Shown here: in pieces, positions 1-13,400 of the stretch
Layout of the letters: each line of letters opens with the position of its first letter
How positions within the stretch are numbered: the first letter of the stretch is position 1
DNA from: Baylisascaris procyonis
Lineage: Eukaryota; Nematoda; Chromadorea; Rhabditida; Ascarididae
Reading direction: 5' to 3'
Assembly: GCA_037389465.1 (NCBI GenBank)
Contig: JAZARR010000213.1
Span: 5,810,501-5,874,500, forward strand
DNA length: 64,000 bases
Program-made: the position numbers and the translations under genes
The notes under the pieces: model-generated
Told to the model about the DNA's origin: nothing
What the model saw: only the letters and a program-made list of their open reading frames with translations
Database searches by the model: none

Positions 1-3000
1 AATAAATACAAATCATTTAGGAGCAATTTCTAGAGCGCTTGTTGTTAAGCAATATAAAGCTTGATTATTACTCTATATATGTGTCAATAAGAAGGAAACA
101 TATTTTCTAAACAAAAACTAATCATGAGTATGAATCGCAGCTATCGCTTCTCATATCACATTATCATTCGCTCCATTTCTTAATGGAGTCAAGTTCGGCA
201 ATCACTAATGATCCCTCCTTTCTCAACAATATTAAGCCTTCTGATCACCTTTGACGCTCTAAGGCATCTCAAAAATTTGCAGCGCCAACCTCAAAGATGG
301 CCAGAAGATTGCAATGTTGGCGTTTTCTATCGATGAAAATCCGTATCAGTCAGTATCTATCAGAAATATTTTGAATAATCTTACCGCATTTGAAGCTTAT
401 TTTGAAAATATTTTTGTGTTCTGAAAATATATCCAAATCTTTGAAATGTAGAGAAGATTTTGAAGGAATTTTGAGGCTATTAAAGTAAGGAAATCATATG
501 AATTAATTTCAGCATTTGAGGTTGTAAAACGTTAATTTCCCTAAGAATATCACTAAAGTGTTTTAACTTTCGCAGTTCTCGCATTCTTGGTGCGATCTTC
601 CGCTTCACTCGTTTCATGATTGACAATGTGATTTCGATGCTCATTTCGAATGCAATTTTCAGTACGTTCGAAGATTTATTGCATATAATTCAATTTGCAT
701 GTTTCATCACATCGATTTCATTATTAGCAATGCTTGGTGGAGGAATTAAATGCAATATATCATATATCATGGAGCTTTATTGTTGCTTTGCGAATCGATC
801 ATTTCCCTCTAGCATCTTTTTTATTGAATAGTCAAGGAGAGAGAAGAAGAGATCTACCCTAAACTATTGCATTATATTAATATATTTTAATATTTGCTAG
901 ATATGAATGCTCTCAATCACCATCGTTCATATTAAGCGGCCAATCAGTAAAAATGCTTAAAACTATCACAATTTTTAAGAATTTTCGCTGGTTTGTTTAT
1001 AGATTGTTTCACTCACTAACGTTTATTCCGAATTTCACAGCAAGAATTCTAAAATAAATTAAATATGCAATGAAGTAACAATATGGTGATAAGGATGTTG
1101 TATTGTTCATAGAACAAGGTTGTCTCATTTGCAACGACAAGCACCCTTAGGCAAAGTAGAATCGCGTAGCTGAAAATGATAGGAATAGTTGATTAGAACT
1201 GCGATGATTTATTGGTTGCCGATTCGCTATTGGATGTACAAAAATAGAAACTTCTCAAATGGGTTTGTCAAATGTTTCTTTCCTCTCACATTATAGAGCA
1301 CTCCCTCTGACAATGCGAAACGCGTTCGTTATTCGCATCGATTGCCAAAGTTGTGCTATTCTATGGTGCAAGTGTGACGGTTATAGGGCTGCAACATTTC
1401 ATCTGTGAATTCATTGCAGCTAAACAACAGTATCGTGGTAAGTGTAATGAAGAAAGAATATAGGCATTACGTTGAATATTATCTATTCATTTCTTCGATG
1501 TCTTATGGTGATCAAAATATACCTGATTAGATCACCATAAATTCCATTAAATGGCCATAATCATTTTCAAACAATTTGCTACATTTGTATTCTGGCTGTC
1601 TGCTGAATAGACGACAAAACATATGCTTTTTCAGCTATATTATTTGCTCGATTATTATTCGTATATGTAAAATGTCAAATCGATTTAAGCAATGAAAAGA
1701 ACGATCGGAGTGCATTCGATTACTCAAAAAATACTCTGAAAAGAGTCTATCTCATTTGATACAGCACTGAATTATTACTTCAGAATCGTGAATCATCATA
1801 TAAACATGAATGTATTTCTGTTATTTCTCTTTTCTCATTATCGTTACATTCGCTGCAATGAATTCACTATTGCCGCATCCAGTCATCTACATTAGTCTTC
1901 ACTCGCATTTGCATAGAAATTGTTAACATCTTATGAATAAACTGGTGCGGAAAGCACCGCGGTGTCAAAGATCTTTTTCATCGGCCGAGTTTGGCATTTT
2001 GCAAATTCAATAAATCCCATTGTATCGAATTTTACCGATTGCCAAACTCTTCCCATGCTGTCTTTGAAAAAACCGTTCATTCGGCATCCTTTAATGCATT
2101 CAAACATTTGTTGGATACTCCTTTGATTCTTGCAATTTGAACATATCATGCGTGTAGTGAATCAAATAACCGAATTTTTGTGTGAATAACGTATCTGCAA
2201 TCATGTCAGTTTTTTATTACGTATATTAGCATTCATATCAATTTCTTAATTGAGGAATAACTTTTCATGCCGTAAGCTTACTTTTCTACAAATATTTCAC
2301 TATAATTTTTATAAATTGTTTTGTTAAGCTAATAAAAGCTGACCATTTCTATATAGTCTCAACGACAATTCTCGCGATGTCATTCGAAATAGGATGTGTG
2401 CTCGATCGAATGAGCTTTGCTTGAGTACTCTCGACGGACGACTCGAGTTTTTGATATGACACATCGATTGAGGTGTGAGCCCAACATTCACTTCCTCCCT
2501 GAACATTCTCTCTGTGTTGAGTCCGTCGGGAGTATCTCTATGAGCGCATTTCTAATGAGCATTTCTCTGTTTCTCAATCCTTTAAATTATCTCTTTCGAT
2601 CCTTTAATTCTTACATTTCTCATTTGCAACATATTATTCCTGCTTATTTAAGTGCGGGTAAATATTTGAATCTTTCTTCCACTCTTTGAGTATTACGCAA
2701 TTGCAATACTGTGCAATACCTATCGATATAAGAGGAATTTTCTTCTAGTCGAATATACATTAATATACATTAAAATATACACCATTAATTTTTATATATT
2801 ATTAGAGTACAAAATAATGCAATCAAAGAGCTTATATTAGATGCTTATGACGAAAATTTAAAAAAAAAAAAAATAAATTGCAAAAATTATTCAGAAATGC
2901 AATGCGCGAAAATGGAGCAATTTCGATGAATTTTATGAAGATTGAACTAGACCATGCACTCTCATGCGTACGAAAACGCTGTGCATTGTTTCGATGGTGA

Positions 3001-6000
3001 TTTTCCTCAAAGCGCTCGCGTTGCAAAACAAACTTTTTTGCATATATTCACGGCACGTGAACATAATGTTCCACATTTACCATTTGTCAGCTATAATGGT
3101 AATTGTATGGCATTGTTCGATGTGGTCGTACAAAATTATATCAAAGAACGAAGTGAATAGATGTTGGAGCTAAATGTTGGAGCGAGATATTGGAGCTAAA
3201 TATTGGAGCTAAATGTTGGAGTCGAATATTGGAGAAACATATGGATACTTCAGAAAACAGACTACAATGAGTGACTAATTGAAACAAAATATAAATACCG
3301 GCTGAAAGCTTCTTAGATAGTGACAGAAGAAGCGTTGGCAATCAAGTCTATTAACTTTTCCTTGTGAACGTAATTTGAGGGCAATCCGCAGATGACTGTT
3401 TTCATTGAGTTAATTTTTCGATGTTCAATCATTGAGATGTGAAAAAAATTTTTTCTTCTTAAATTTTAAATGCACTAAACATTTTCGAGTAATTATTTAC
3501 CACACATACTTGAGGGCAATACCGATAGCCGACTGTCAACAATTTCTCTGATTAAATGATGCATTTCAATTCATTTTTTTGTTTGAGGATATAATAATAG
3601 TCAATTTTATTGAATAGTTAAACATCATTCTTGAGAATTTGCCAATAAATCCTCTTATTTAGACGATTGATGTTATAAATATAATTACTAAATTATAACT
3701 TGGAACTTTCATCGTTGATTTATTTCAGCAAACAGGATTACATATGCAAATTTGGAAATTTGAATATTACTGAAATGAACATGTTGGTAAATTGTTGAAT
3801 TTTTTGTATTTTCGTTAGGATTTATTCTTTCTTAAAATTTCAGAAGTTCTACGCAATATGGAATTACGATAATCTCATAAGATATGAGTTAAATTCCACT
3901 TTATAAATTTTTAGGAATTTTATCTTAGTTGGCATTACTGAACTTTCGCGGATTACTTTTTTCATTTTGTATTTCCGGAACACTTAGATTTTTATATTTT
4001 CCATTTGCCGACAATATTCTATTACAAGCCCGTGGCATTAATTGATGAGTAAATTTTCAGTCATAATATTGCTATAGTTTTGCTGCTTCACGAATGGGAT
4101 ATTAAAGTGGATATTTACACCTCAAGAATAAGTGTGTAAAGTAGTCGTAAATTTATGTTTTTATGCTATATTCATCCTCATTTTATGTATAAATTTATCA
4201 ATGAATAGAATCTCTGTAGCTATTGTATCTTAGAACACCCGGTGCAATATTTCTGTTGTATTGATGAATTACGATATTACAATCATATAGAGAAACATTT
4301 GCTTTAGTAAGATATCTCTTACTTATACACAAAGAAGAACGCATGGATCAGTTTGCAACACCAGCTTACTTACTAAGGTATAGTCGATTTTGGTAGAGAT
4401 TTTGCTGCGATATTGAATGCTGTACTCGTCAAGATACGGTATTTGAGGTACGGTAACGTATGGAATCTAATGCAATAAGAAGCAGCATGCATGGTTCCCC
4501 CCTTCGTCATTTAGATAACTCAATGATCTATGTTCTCATTAGAAAAAAATACACAAAATCGAACGGTGTATAATTTCTTCACTTAGAGAATTTTGATGCT
4601 ATTTTGCGACATTCTCAGATAAAGTGACCACTATTGTATACTTTGTGATTGCTATCGATTACTATACGCGTTACGAATACTGTACATTACTCACTCGATT
4701 GTGTCCTTTAAAAAATATTATTTGTACGCATATATTAATATTCTTTACTATGGAGTTGTTCTTCTTTTCATTTTCATCTCTAATTTTCACATTTGTATAT
4801 ATACATTTGCGATATTTGGCTTTAAAAAAAGTACAAAGAGGTTATCTTATCAAGTCAACACATGTTTAGGTTGCATTGTGAGTCCTGTTGAGAGAAATTT
4901 ACCATTTTGTTGGTTTAAAACTTTTTTTCCTGAAATTCTTCAAAACAAATACCAACAAAACAATATTTTCTAAGCAGGGAATTTACTGGATCATATTGTT
5001 ACAATTGAAAAATTCACTAGCATATTGATAATAATAAGAAATCTATGCAGTTCAATTGAAGCAAATATTCTAATGTTTTTATTACGTAACCGATTACTTT
5101 AACTTTGCAAGCGAAGCGATTTTTTTTTGAATTTTCTAAAAATTTTTGCATCATTTTGGATTTTTTCAACTTTTAGCATTTTATACTAATCTTTCCTGAA
5201 ATGTCAATCTAATTCATCAATTCTCAATTGGAAAACTTCTAAGAATTTTTACGAAGAAAATCAAAATTTAAAAATTGAATCATTTTCTTTTTTTTTTCGT
5301 TTTCACAAATTTTGGCATTTTGGTCGAAATATAAAATTTTAAAATGTAGAAAAAAGTTTTTACATTTGAAAAAATATGAAAATGTAAAAAAATGGAATTT
5401 AAAAATTTTTTACATTCCATTTTTCTTCATTCATTTGAAAATTTAAATCGCATACCTTTGAAATGTTTCTTTTTTATGCACAAAACTTCAGCAACATATA
5501 TTTGAAATTTTCTATGTTTTTTGATTTTTGATCTCGAAAAAAATATAGATGTAAACCATAACTTACGGCAAAGACGTTAGCTATAATGTCGTATCTTTAG
5601 TTATGAATATAACTGTGGGCATGAATATTGAATGGTACAATATCTATGCTATAATAAGTAGGGTACAACACTAAGGTTATGCGCCCAAGTCACTAATGCT
5701 GCTCACTTTGACAGCTTCTAGCCTCAATGTTTTATTGATGCTGCCCAGGACTGAGCTCGAACCTCCAGTTTTCGACTCCGAGCCCAGTCGGAACTCTTCG
5801 CAGTATAATAATCAGCAAGCACCTCTTCGATGTTAATATAGAAGTGTTGGGAATCTGTATATCACATTTTCTAGATAGAAAGTCCCTCTCGACGTTTAGG
5901 AAAAAGAGCACCTCTTTAAACAGGTCGATCACCTTAAAAATAAGCCCATCTCAATGGAAAATCTCTTCTCAGAAGTTAAGAATTATTAGAGAAGTAGGGA

Positions 6001-6358
6001 CAGGAGTAGAGGGTTAGGGGACAAGCATTCTGCTCAAGTGAATAACCTGCAGCAATAAAGATTTTCATGTGCTGCTGCATTAAAAAGTTTTGATACTACC
6101 ATTAAATGACAACTAGAGCCTTCCCTCTCTTCTCTTCTCCTCTTATCTGAACGATCTCCTGCAAACATGCGAGCTGGTTTTCTCCCTGAAGAATTTAGAA
6201 TAATTAATTTCTGAGTTTCCCGAGGATGTGGGATTGTCTTCTTCAGTAGGTGCCATCTCATTTCCTCTAAGCGATATCACCTCTTCCCTTCTTCAGACAG
6301 CATTATCCTTCCCCTTCCTCCAGACCCGCCTGTATTTGTCAATGTGTTCGTATAGGCC
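1..6358. other. Left-hand spacer, no confident gene
   Basis: This stretch lies downstream of the receptor gene, which is transcribed leftwards. I see only short open frames of the length expected by chance in AT-rich DNA, for example at 1931-2149 minus and 2954-3160 plus. It holds the 13-bp tandem array at 3161-3238, long A/T runs around 5100-5500, and a tRNA-B-box-like stretch near 5753-5763 on the minus strand. No conserved protein family was recognised here. A gene made of very short exons could be missed. Confidence 0.5.
3161..3238. repeat. 13-bp tandem repeat, six units
   Basis: Six consecutive 13-bp units of the form ATRTTGGAGCTAA run without gaps through the interval. The first four are nearly identical; the last two differ at their 3' ends. 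The array starts immediately after a stop codon of a short plus-strand open frame, which is probably coincidence. Confidence 0.9.
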
Positions 6359-7420
6359 TTAATTCCGTGCGTTTAGGGAAATGGAATTTTTATGTTGAAA
6401 GCATGTGGGGGTATTGATGAATATGAAAAACGAAGCGAAAAGGATGGCACCCGAAAAAAGGAAGAGACAAAACCGGTCGACCACCATCGCAACGAAACGC
6501 CAATCATAGTTCTCTTCCTCTTCTTCGTCTTCCTCTTCCATTCGTTGCCTAAATAGACGACCTTCACACCGAAATAGTTCACTGCATAAGCCCGGATACT
6601 CTCCCTTACTCTTCCCCTACCCTTTCTATCAAGGGCCACAAATTCCCCACGATTTTTGGCGTGCAAACCTAGTGAAAATGAAGTTTTATTGAGAACAGTG
6701 ATTAATTTTTTCCCGGAAGTTCTCCACCAACAAGGGGCTCCATTTGAAAGACAAGGTTTATTGAGAGCAAGAAATTATTTCAGGCTCAAAGGTATCAAAG
6801 ATATCAAGTCTAAAGGTGAAGGTATTCAGGTTCATCACTAAGCCACTAATCATTTTTGGCTGGTACCGCTCGTGATACAAGAAAAATGACACACATACCA
6901 GATAATATTTATCTGCTATGAAATTGCTAAAAAATTTCGAAATGCAGAAAGGTTCACCGAAATGGCGGAAAATTTCTTCAAGTTAGCGCCAGTTGCAATA
7001 AATGAACGAAAAAGAAATCATTGACAAGTGGATTAGTGACAGATGGTTGGCAATGAATGTTTTTTATCGCAACTTGTTCGAGTTCATTAGAGGAATATGC
7101 AGAATAATGCTTGTTTGCACTTACAACGAATTCATGAAAATTTCTTGCGAAAGGTTTTAACGTCGTTTTTGTTGAGCGACAATTATGTTAATTCTCCATT
7201 TTCAGCAGTCATCTGCACCTATTGTCGATTACTTTAAGTGAATCAACTAGTGAGAAGTTTTTACAAATAGGAATCATCAATCTCGAGATACTGAAATCAC
7301 CCAACTAACGCTTTCCCAATTAAACCATACGTGCTGAATTAAACCATACGTGGTGAAGCACAGTGATACAACTAATATATGCTATAGCACATATAAAATC
7401 GATGATCGATAGGCTGAAAA

Positions 7421-7486
<66 letters not shown>

Positions 7487-10400
7487 AGAATTTACAATAA
7501 ATAGAGCAAAATTTGCTCCACCGGAAAAACTATAAAAATCATATGAATAAAAAATATTCGTCTCTGTTAAAATGCTCGATGAGATTCAAAGCGAATACCT
7601 CAAAATTTTGAGGAAATCGGCAATTTCACGCATTGTACTCTCAAAGCGAATGATACAAAATTCTGGCACGAATTCATTAGGCGTCGAATCTGCATTCGAT
7701 AGATCGATTGATGAGGACGGTATAAACGGTGTCGCGTAATTTGCTACTTTCTCGATAATGACTTCTGAATTTTTATAGATTTACAATCTCTTATTGATAT
7801 AAGTAAGTAATTAGTAAGTATTAGTCATTAGTAATGTCAAAATGTCAAAAAATCAATGACAAAAAGCATATTATTTAAAGTAAGTTGTATTATTTGAAGT
7901 AGTGAGTTTCCTAGGTACCATAATATTGAAGTAGTTTATTCAAGTGCAATTCTTAGGTTATAGGATTATCGTGTATTATTAGATTTGCTACTTTTATTCA
8001 ACTTTTTACCGTATCAAAGTAAGCTGAATCCCCCCCCTCCCCACTCCCTGCTCAACTCTTGCAATAAAATGATATCTGGTAACAGTGTTAGTTACAAATC
8101 AAAAGTTGTTAAAATGAAGCTAAATTGTTGAAATTTTTATGCATTTTTTATGAGTACAAAAAACAAACTTATAAAAACCTGAATTATTCATAGTACCGCT
8201 TCAAAAATTGGCTAATTAGATATTATTTTATGAGGGAACTTATGTAATGCGAATGCGCTTGACGTGTAGAGATATCAAAAAATTAGGCTAAAATTCGATT
8301 AAAGAGACATTATTGCACAATGAAATTATAAAACTTTCATATGCGCCTACTATGCGGGATTATATGCGCCTACCAGGCGGAATTATATGCGCCTACCAGG
8401 CGGAATTATATGCGCCTACCAGGCGGAGTTATACGCGCCTACTAGGCGGAATTGTCATGCGTAAAGAAACAGTCTCAACAGGGTAATTTTTACAAAAAGA
8501 TGTTATTGTATTGTTAGATGTCTCATAGGAAGTACCCTTTTAACCCCTTTTTACATGGTACCCCCTTTAGCTACCATCTGTAAAAGACTTTCATATAAAA
8601 TATGATATCTATAGCAGTCTGATCCTTTATTATTCCACTTTATTAAAGACGCTGATAAGGTCGACAATAATTCGATAAGGAGATTTTTTGATAGTGAAAT
8701 GCAAAAAATCTTCAGCGAATAAAATTTTCCAAATAGCTCTAAAGATGATATTTGCTAATATGAAAACATCGTCTTCTTTTTATTAAAAAAAAAAAAAAAA
8801 TACTTTTCGTTTTATTCAAATTTCATTCGAAACTAGAGAATACTGAGAAAAGAATACTGAATACTTGATTGTTGAAGTTGAGAATTTGGCAGATTGCCAT
8901 CCAACGGTGGTGATGTTTTGTTGAGTGATGTGATATTCGTTCCTTTAACCACGCTAACAACGCTATCTGCCTTTGGATTGTGATCGGCTAAACGTGAAGC
9001 GATCATTGAAGACGGTGAGGAAGATGTTGTTCGAATCGATTTATTACTGGAAATATAACGCGAGAAATGGATAGGTGCAAAAGAAAAAGATTGGAAGAAT
9101 TTAAGAGTTTAGTAAGAGTGTAACAACATAAGAAATTCATCTAAAAGGCTAATTATCTATGAGGATATAGCGGCAAAGATATAAATATGTAAGAATTGAG
9201 GGGAATGCGGTAATGATATGCAAGAATTAAACTTTCATCTAAACCTATATGCAAATGTGGGACTCGATAGATTATAGAGATTCACCGTAATTTGCATAAA
9301 AGATATTTTTCATCATTTCTCATTCGCAACTCTTCCCTTCCCCTCCCCCTCCTCCTGAATAACCTGCACTTGAAAGAATCCCCACTTGTGGCCTCTCAAA
9401 CATCGTAAAAGTGAATGATACGTTAAAGTACATTTGTTTCGAAACAACCTTCCATTAGAGGCAAGCTATCATGGAATGGAGAGCTATAAAAACGCGTCTT
9501 TCGGTTCTGACCCAATGTTGGCATTTTTCCAAACTACGAAATTGGAAAGCAGCCAAAATGCGATACTTTTCAGGAAAACTCTTTCGTAAATCTTAACCTC
9601 ACTTACAAAGTGGATATCAGATTCAGCATGCAAGTGGTGCGAATGAAAATTGCCAATAAGCAATTGACAACTGGCTAAAGAAAAAAGTTCAAATTTAATC
9701 GGCTATTACCGTAATCTAAGCCTTAAATAAGACACTTCGCTATTTTATTTCTCTGCAATCAACATTGAGCAAATTTGCTGACTGCGCAAATATAAATACA
9801 ATTACTCTTACTATCATTATTTTCTAACAGTTAACGTTTCAAGTGTCGCATCTTCTTGAAAAGCGCGCCAGAGAAGCTGGCACGATATGCGCTTTTTGCA
9901 TCGATCTCATCTGACAAACCAGATGCATAACTCTTCATAGGGAAAATTTTGAACGCAATAATGGATTCATAACGACGCTGATTGCACCGCTAGGAAGAAT
10001 TTTCTATAAATTGCTGGTTGTTTCTGTGAATCGACAGCTGTGAAATGAAGATTTTTGTTGCACAATTTATGCAAATTTTCCGCAACAATTAGTGCTAAGA
10101 TCGACTAATCAGCTGTTTTCATGGTGTAAATCAGCTTGACTTTCGTGCAGAAGAAGGTTATGTGGAAATTAGGTAGATCTACTTAACTTTCTTAGCTCTT
10201 TCTGCTCGTACAAATAAAAACTGCCTAACAGACACATAGACAGACGCGAACACACACACATACTTACAAACATGACCTGGTAATAATTCGCCTTGCATAG
10301 GAAAATTTTTTAGAGACGCCTAAAATGTAAACAGCAGAATTTTTTTGGATAATTCAGATTGCTATCGATTGAAGGTGTTGTTTGCGAATTTTTTTTAGAA

Positions 10401-13400
10401 CATAGGTGGAAAATGAAAATAGCAAATTTATGAGGGTTTTTTTTTTCAGTGCAGTTGATAAAAATGCTTGAAATAAAATACCTTCTTTTGGGACGTTTAA
10501 AACGTTGTCCAGGTCGAGACATAAGTAAAATCCATGGCATCCATTCCAGAAATACGCATCTCATCTAGAAATTGTTGGCAGTTTTTTCTAGTGCTATAAG
10601 ATGAGTAAAAATTTCACAGCAATTTTTTTATTGTTCTGAATTTCTCAACAATTTTATTTAAAAAAAAAAAAAGACGCCAATCGCTCATTGATTCTCGAAA
10701 CGCTTTTCTTTCGCTTCGAGTTTGACTTGTACCCCTCAATATTTCCTCTTTTTCTTCGTCCTCTTTTCTCCTCTGCTCATTCCTCCTCTTTCTCCACACA
10801 AATTCAATACAAAAGTTCCCCTCACTCGTATGGCAGTATTTTACGATAATTCGATGGCTCGATTTTTCAAATTAGAAAGAGTATGCAATAATTTTGCATA
10901 AATATTAATTTTTCATGCAAGAAAAATATTGCAATTATTGAACAACAGTGAATATACTGTCAGTTTAGTTCTTTTCATAAATAATTTAGAATAATTGTTT
11001 TAAGTATTGTAATGTTTGTTTATTTTTCAATCTATATGAATCAATCGTCATTGAATATTAATTGCATTGTCGATACGCTTTTGAATAAATCCTCATTCTT
11101 CGGTTTTGCATCATATCAGCATAAGTTCATCTAAAGCGCAAATCTTGCTTCATACGTCTAACTTAAGGATCATTCTTTAAAATGGCATCAGGGAGCAAGA
11201 GGAGGAGGGGGAAGGGGGAGGCAGAAGAGAAAAGAACCAAAATATTCAAAAATTGTACTTTCATTTCACTTCAACAAAACTAATACCATAAAAGTACAAT
11301 GGCAAATAATCGAAAAACAAACCCAATCGCTCATTTTATGTGTTCGAGGCGTTCGAAAATGCAAATTTATTATGAGTACAGTAATCATCACTGAACATCC
11401 GAGAATTAACATTGATACCGAAAAGAATGCCGCTGAAAAGAACGAGAGATTTTATTTCAATCGTCTATTTTCATTATCGATAAAATTTTTTTCAAAATTG
11501 ATAAAAAATTTTGCATTTTTGGAAAAGAAAAATTTTTTTTTCGAATTTTTCAAGCTCTAAAAAACTCAACAATAAATATTCAGCATTTTTAAAAATTTAC
11601 TCTAAGAGTAGAGTTGTACTAAAATTAGCTTTCATTGAATCTATTAATGATGAAATTCACTAATGAATGAAAAAAGTTTAGCAAAAATTCGATCTCAATT
11701 CAATATGGAGTTTAGAGATTTCTAATTCGTCTCAGTCTTTTGGATATTCAATTAAATGCATCCATTAGTTTCAGTTCTTACCAAATTTTAAATTTTAAAT
11801 TTTAAATTAAAAAACCAAAGCTCTTATCAATCATCGATTGATTAAAAAACTTTTGATCAATCACAGAAACTGACTAGATTGAAGATCATAAAAGAGTGCT
11901 ATAAAAAGGAGAACATCTTGGGAGGGAATATCTTTGCACTTACCAATCAGAGGAACAGATTCAGAAGTTGGTGGCGTCACATCGGCTACTATACCAAGAA
12001 AGACAGTAACAGATAAAAGATTCGTAATCTCTAGAAGCGCTTTTATTAAAACTGTTGCATCAATTGAAATAGTATGAAATGATGAATAAAATGCAAATGA
12101 GATTTCGAAACATATGGTACATCGATAGCTTAGCGGCAACATTCTTGCCGTACAAACGAAAGCTCGTGGGTTCGTTTCACATTGCTGACAAAGATTGCAT
12201 TGGAGGTTATCAAGGGAATGCATCAAATCTGAACGAACACCTCTAAGTCGTCTGTTCTGCGCTAATATTCAACAATGTGTGGAAAGCGTGGTTTGACAAT
12301 GTCGAATGCGAGCGGAATGGACGAAGTGGCAAGGTGGTGTGAGTGAGTTGGCTTTTGTAACGTTAAAGGGGGGGGGGTATGGGAACAGCGGACATTGTGT
12401 GCCACAGTATCAGTTGTGATAAAGTGAAGAATGCAGGATAAGTGAGGGAAGGCTGAGGACTATGCGTAGCGGAAGTGCTTCATGACTGATATTGCACTCA
12501 AGAAGGATTGCTGTATATTATAGGTATTGTTCACTATCTTTGAGCGTAATCAACAAAACGAATCAAAAACTAACGTAGTGTAATTTTCTCGCCACATTCA
12601 GGTGGTAATGTGAATCCAAGCACATTGCTGAGCGATATAAGTACACTTGGAATAATCCAATTCATACCGTAATACATTGTCTTACGACGAAAATACATAC
12701 GATAATATAATTCTACATACTTTTCGCCATCGAATTCGGATGCTTTTCTTTCGGCAGGTGTGGCTGAAATTCACCAATAATTAGAGCATATAAATTTTAT
12801 AATTAAAGAATTTTTGCATTTGTTTTATAGCCTATAAATTGCAAATTTGATTGCTTTCACCTGTTCCACCTTAACCTTATCCCTCTTCAGTTTCTCTCTC
12901 CTTCTCCCTTCCACGACCTCCTCTGAATGTAATGATGCTGCAAAGAAGGAAACAACGTTTGAAGAAAAAATTTCTTCTCTTCACAGCATTTTCGAGGGGA
13001 ATAACAAATATGAAAACGGTTCTGACTAGTGTTTAGAAGGGGCCGTTAAGTCAAAAAATGGTGTGAGAGTGTATGAGTCGTTCCTTAATACAGGAATACG
13101 TATTGTCCTTCAACCGTACGCTCATTTCTGTGTTGAAAAATCGCAACTATATAGTTCTAACCTAGAAGATCCCACTCTCCATTTGGCAAATAATATTTCA
13201 AATCCATTTGGTCCTTCTCATCTACTCCAGGATCATCGATATGCAAATCGAGTTGACGTCCTGTATAGGTCCATGATCCGTACTGAAAAATCTTTTACCA
13301 CTATTCTTAAGAAGCAGAAGATAGCTGCTGCAGCTATCCTTTCCGTCAATGGATCATTCATTCTTTCGTCATCCACAGTGATACTTACCTCTTTTATACA

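Noticed and set aside
1931..2149. 72-codon minus-strand frame with several cysteines (CSNC, CIKGC)
   Set aside because: It looks protein-like but has no family match, signal peptide or splice context. Dozens of frames this long are expected by chance.
2954..3160. 68-codon plus-strand frame with an ACCATG start
   Set aside because: A second frame is equally open over the same bases and no homologue is recognised.
8341..8455. CRISPR-like array
   Set aside because: Units are contiguous 23-mers with no unique spacers, and the window is eukaryotic.
11861..12226. 121-codon minus-strand frame
   Set aside because: Only 12030-11944 (the M2 exon) is coding; the rest is intron read-through.
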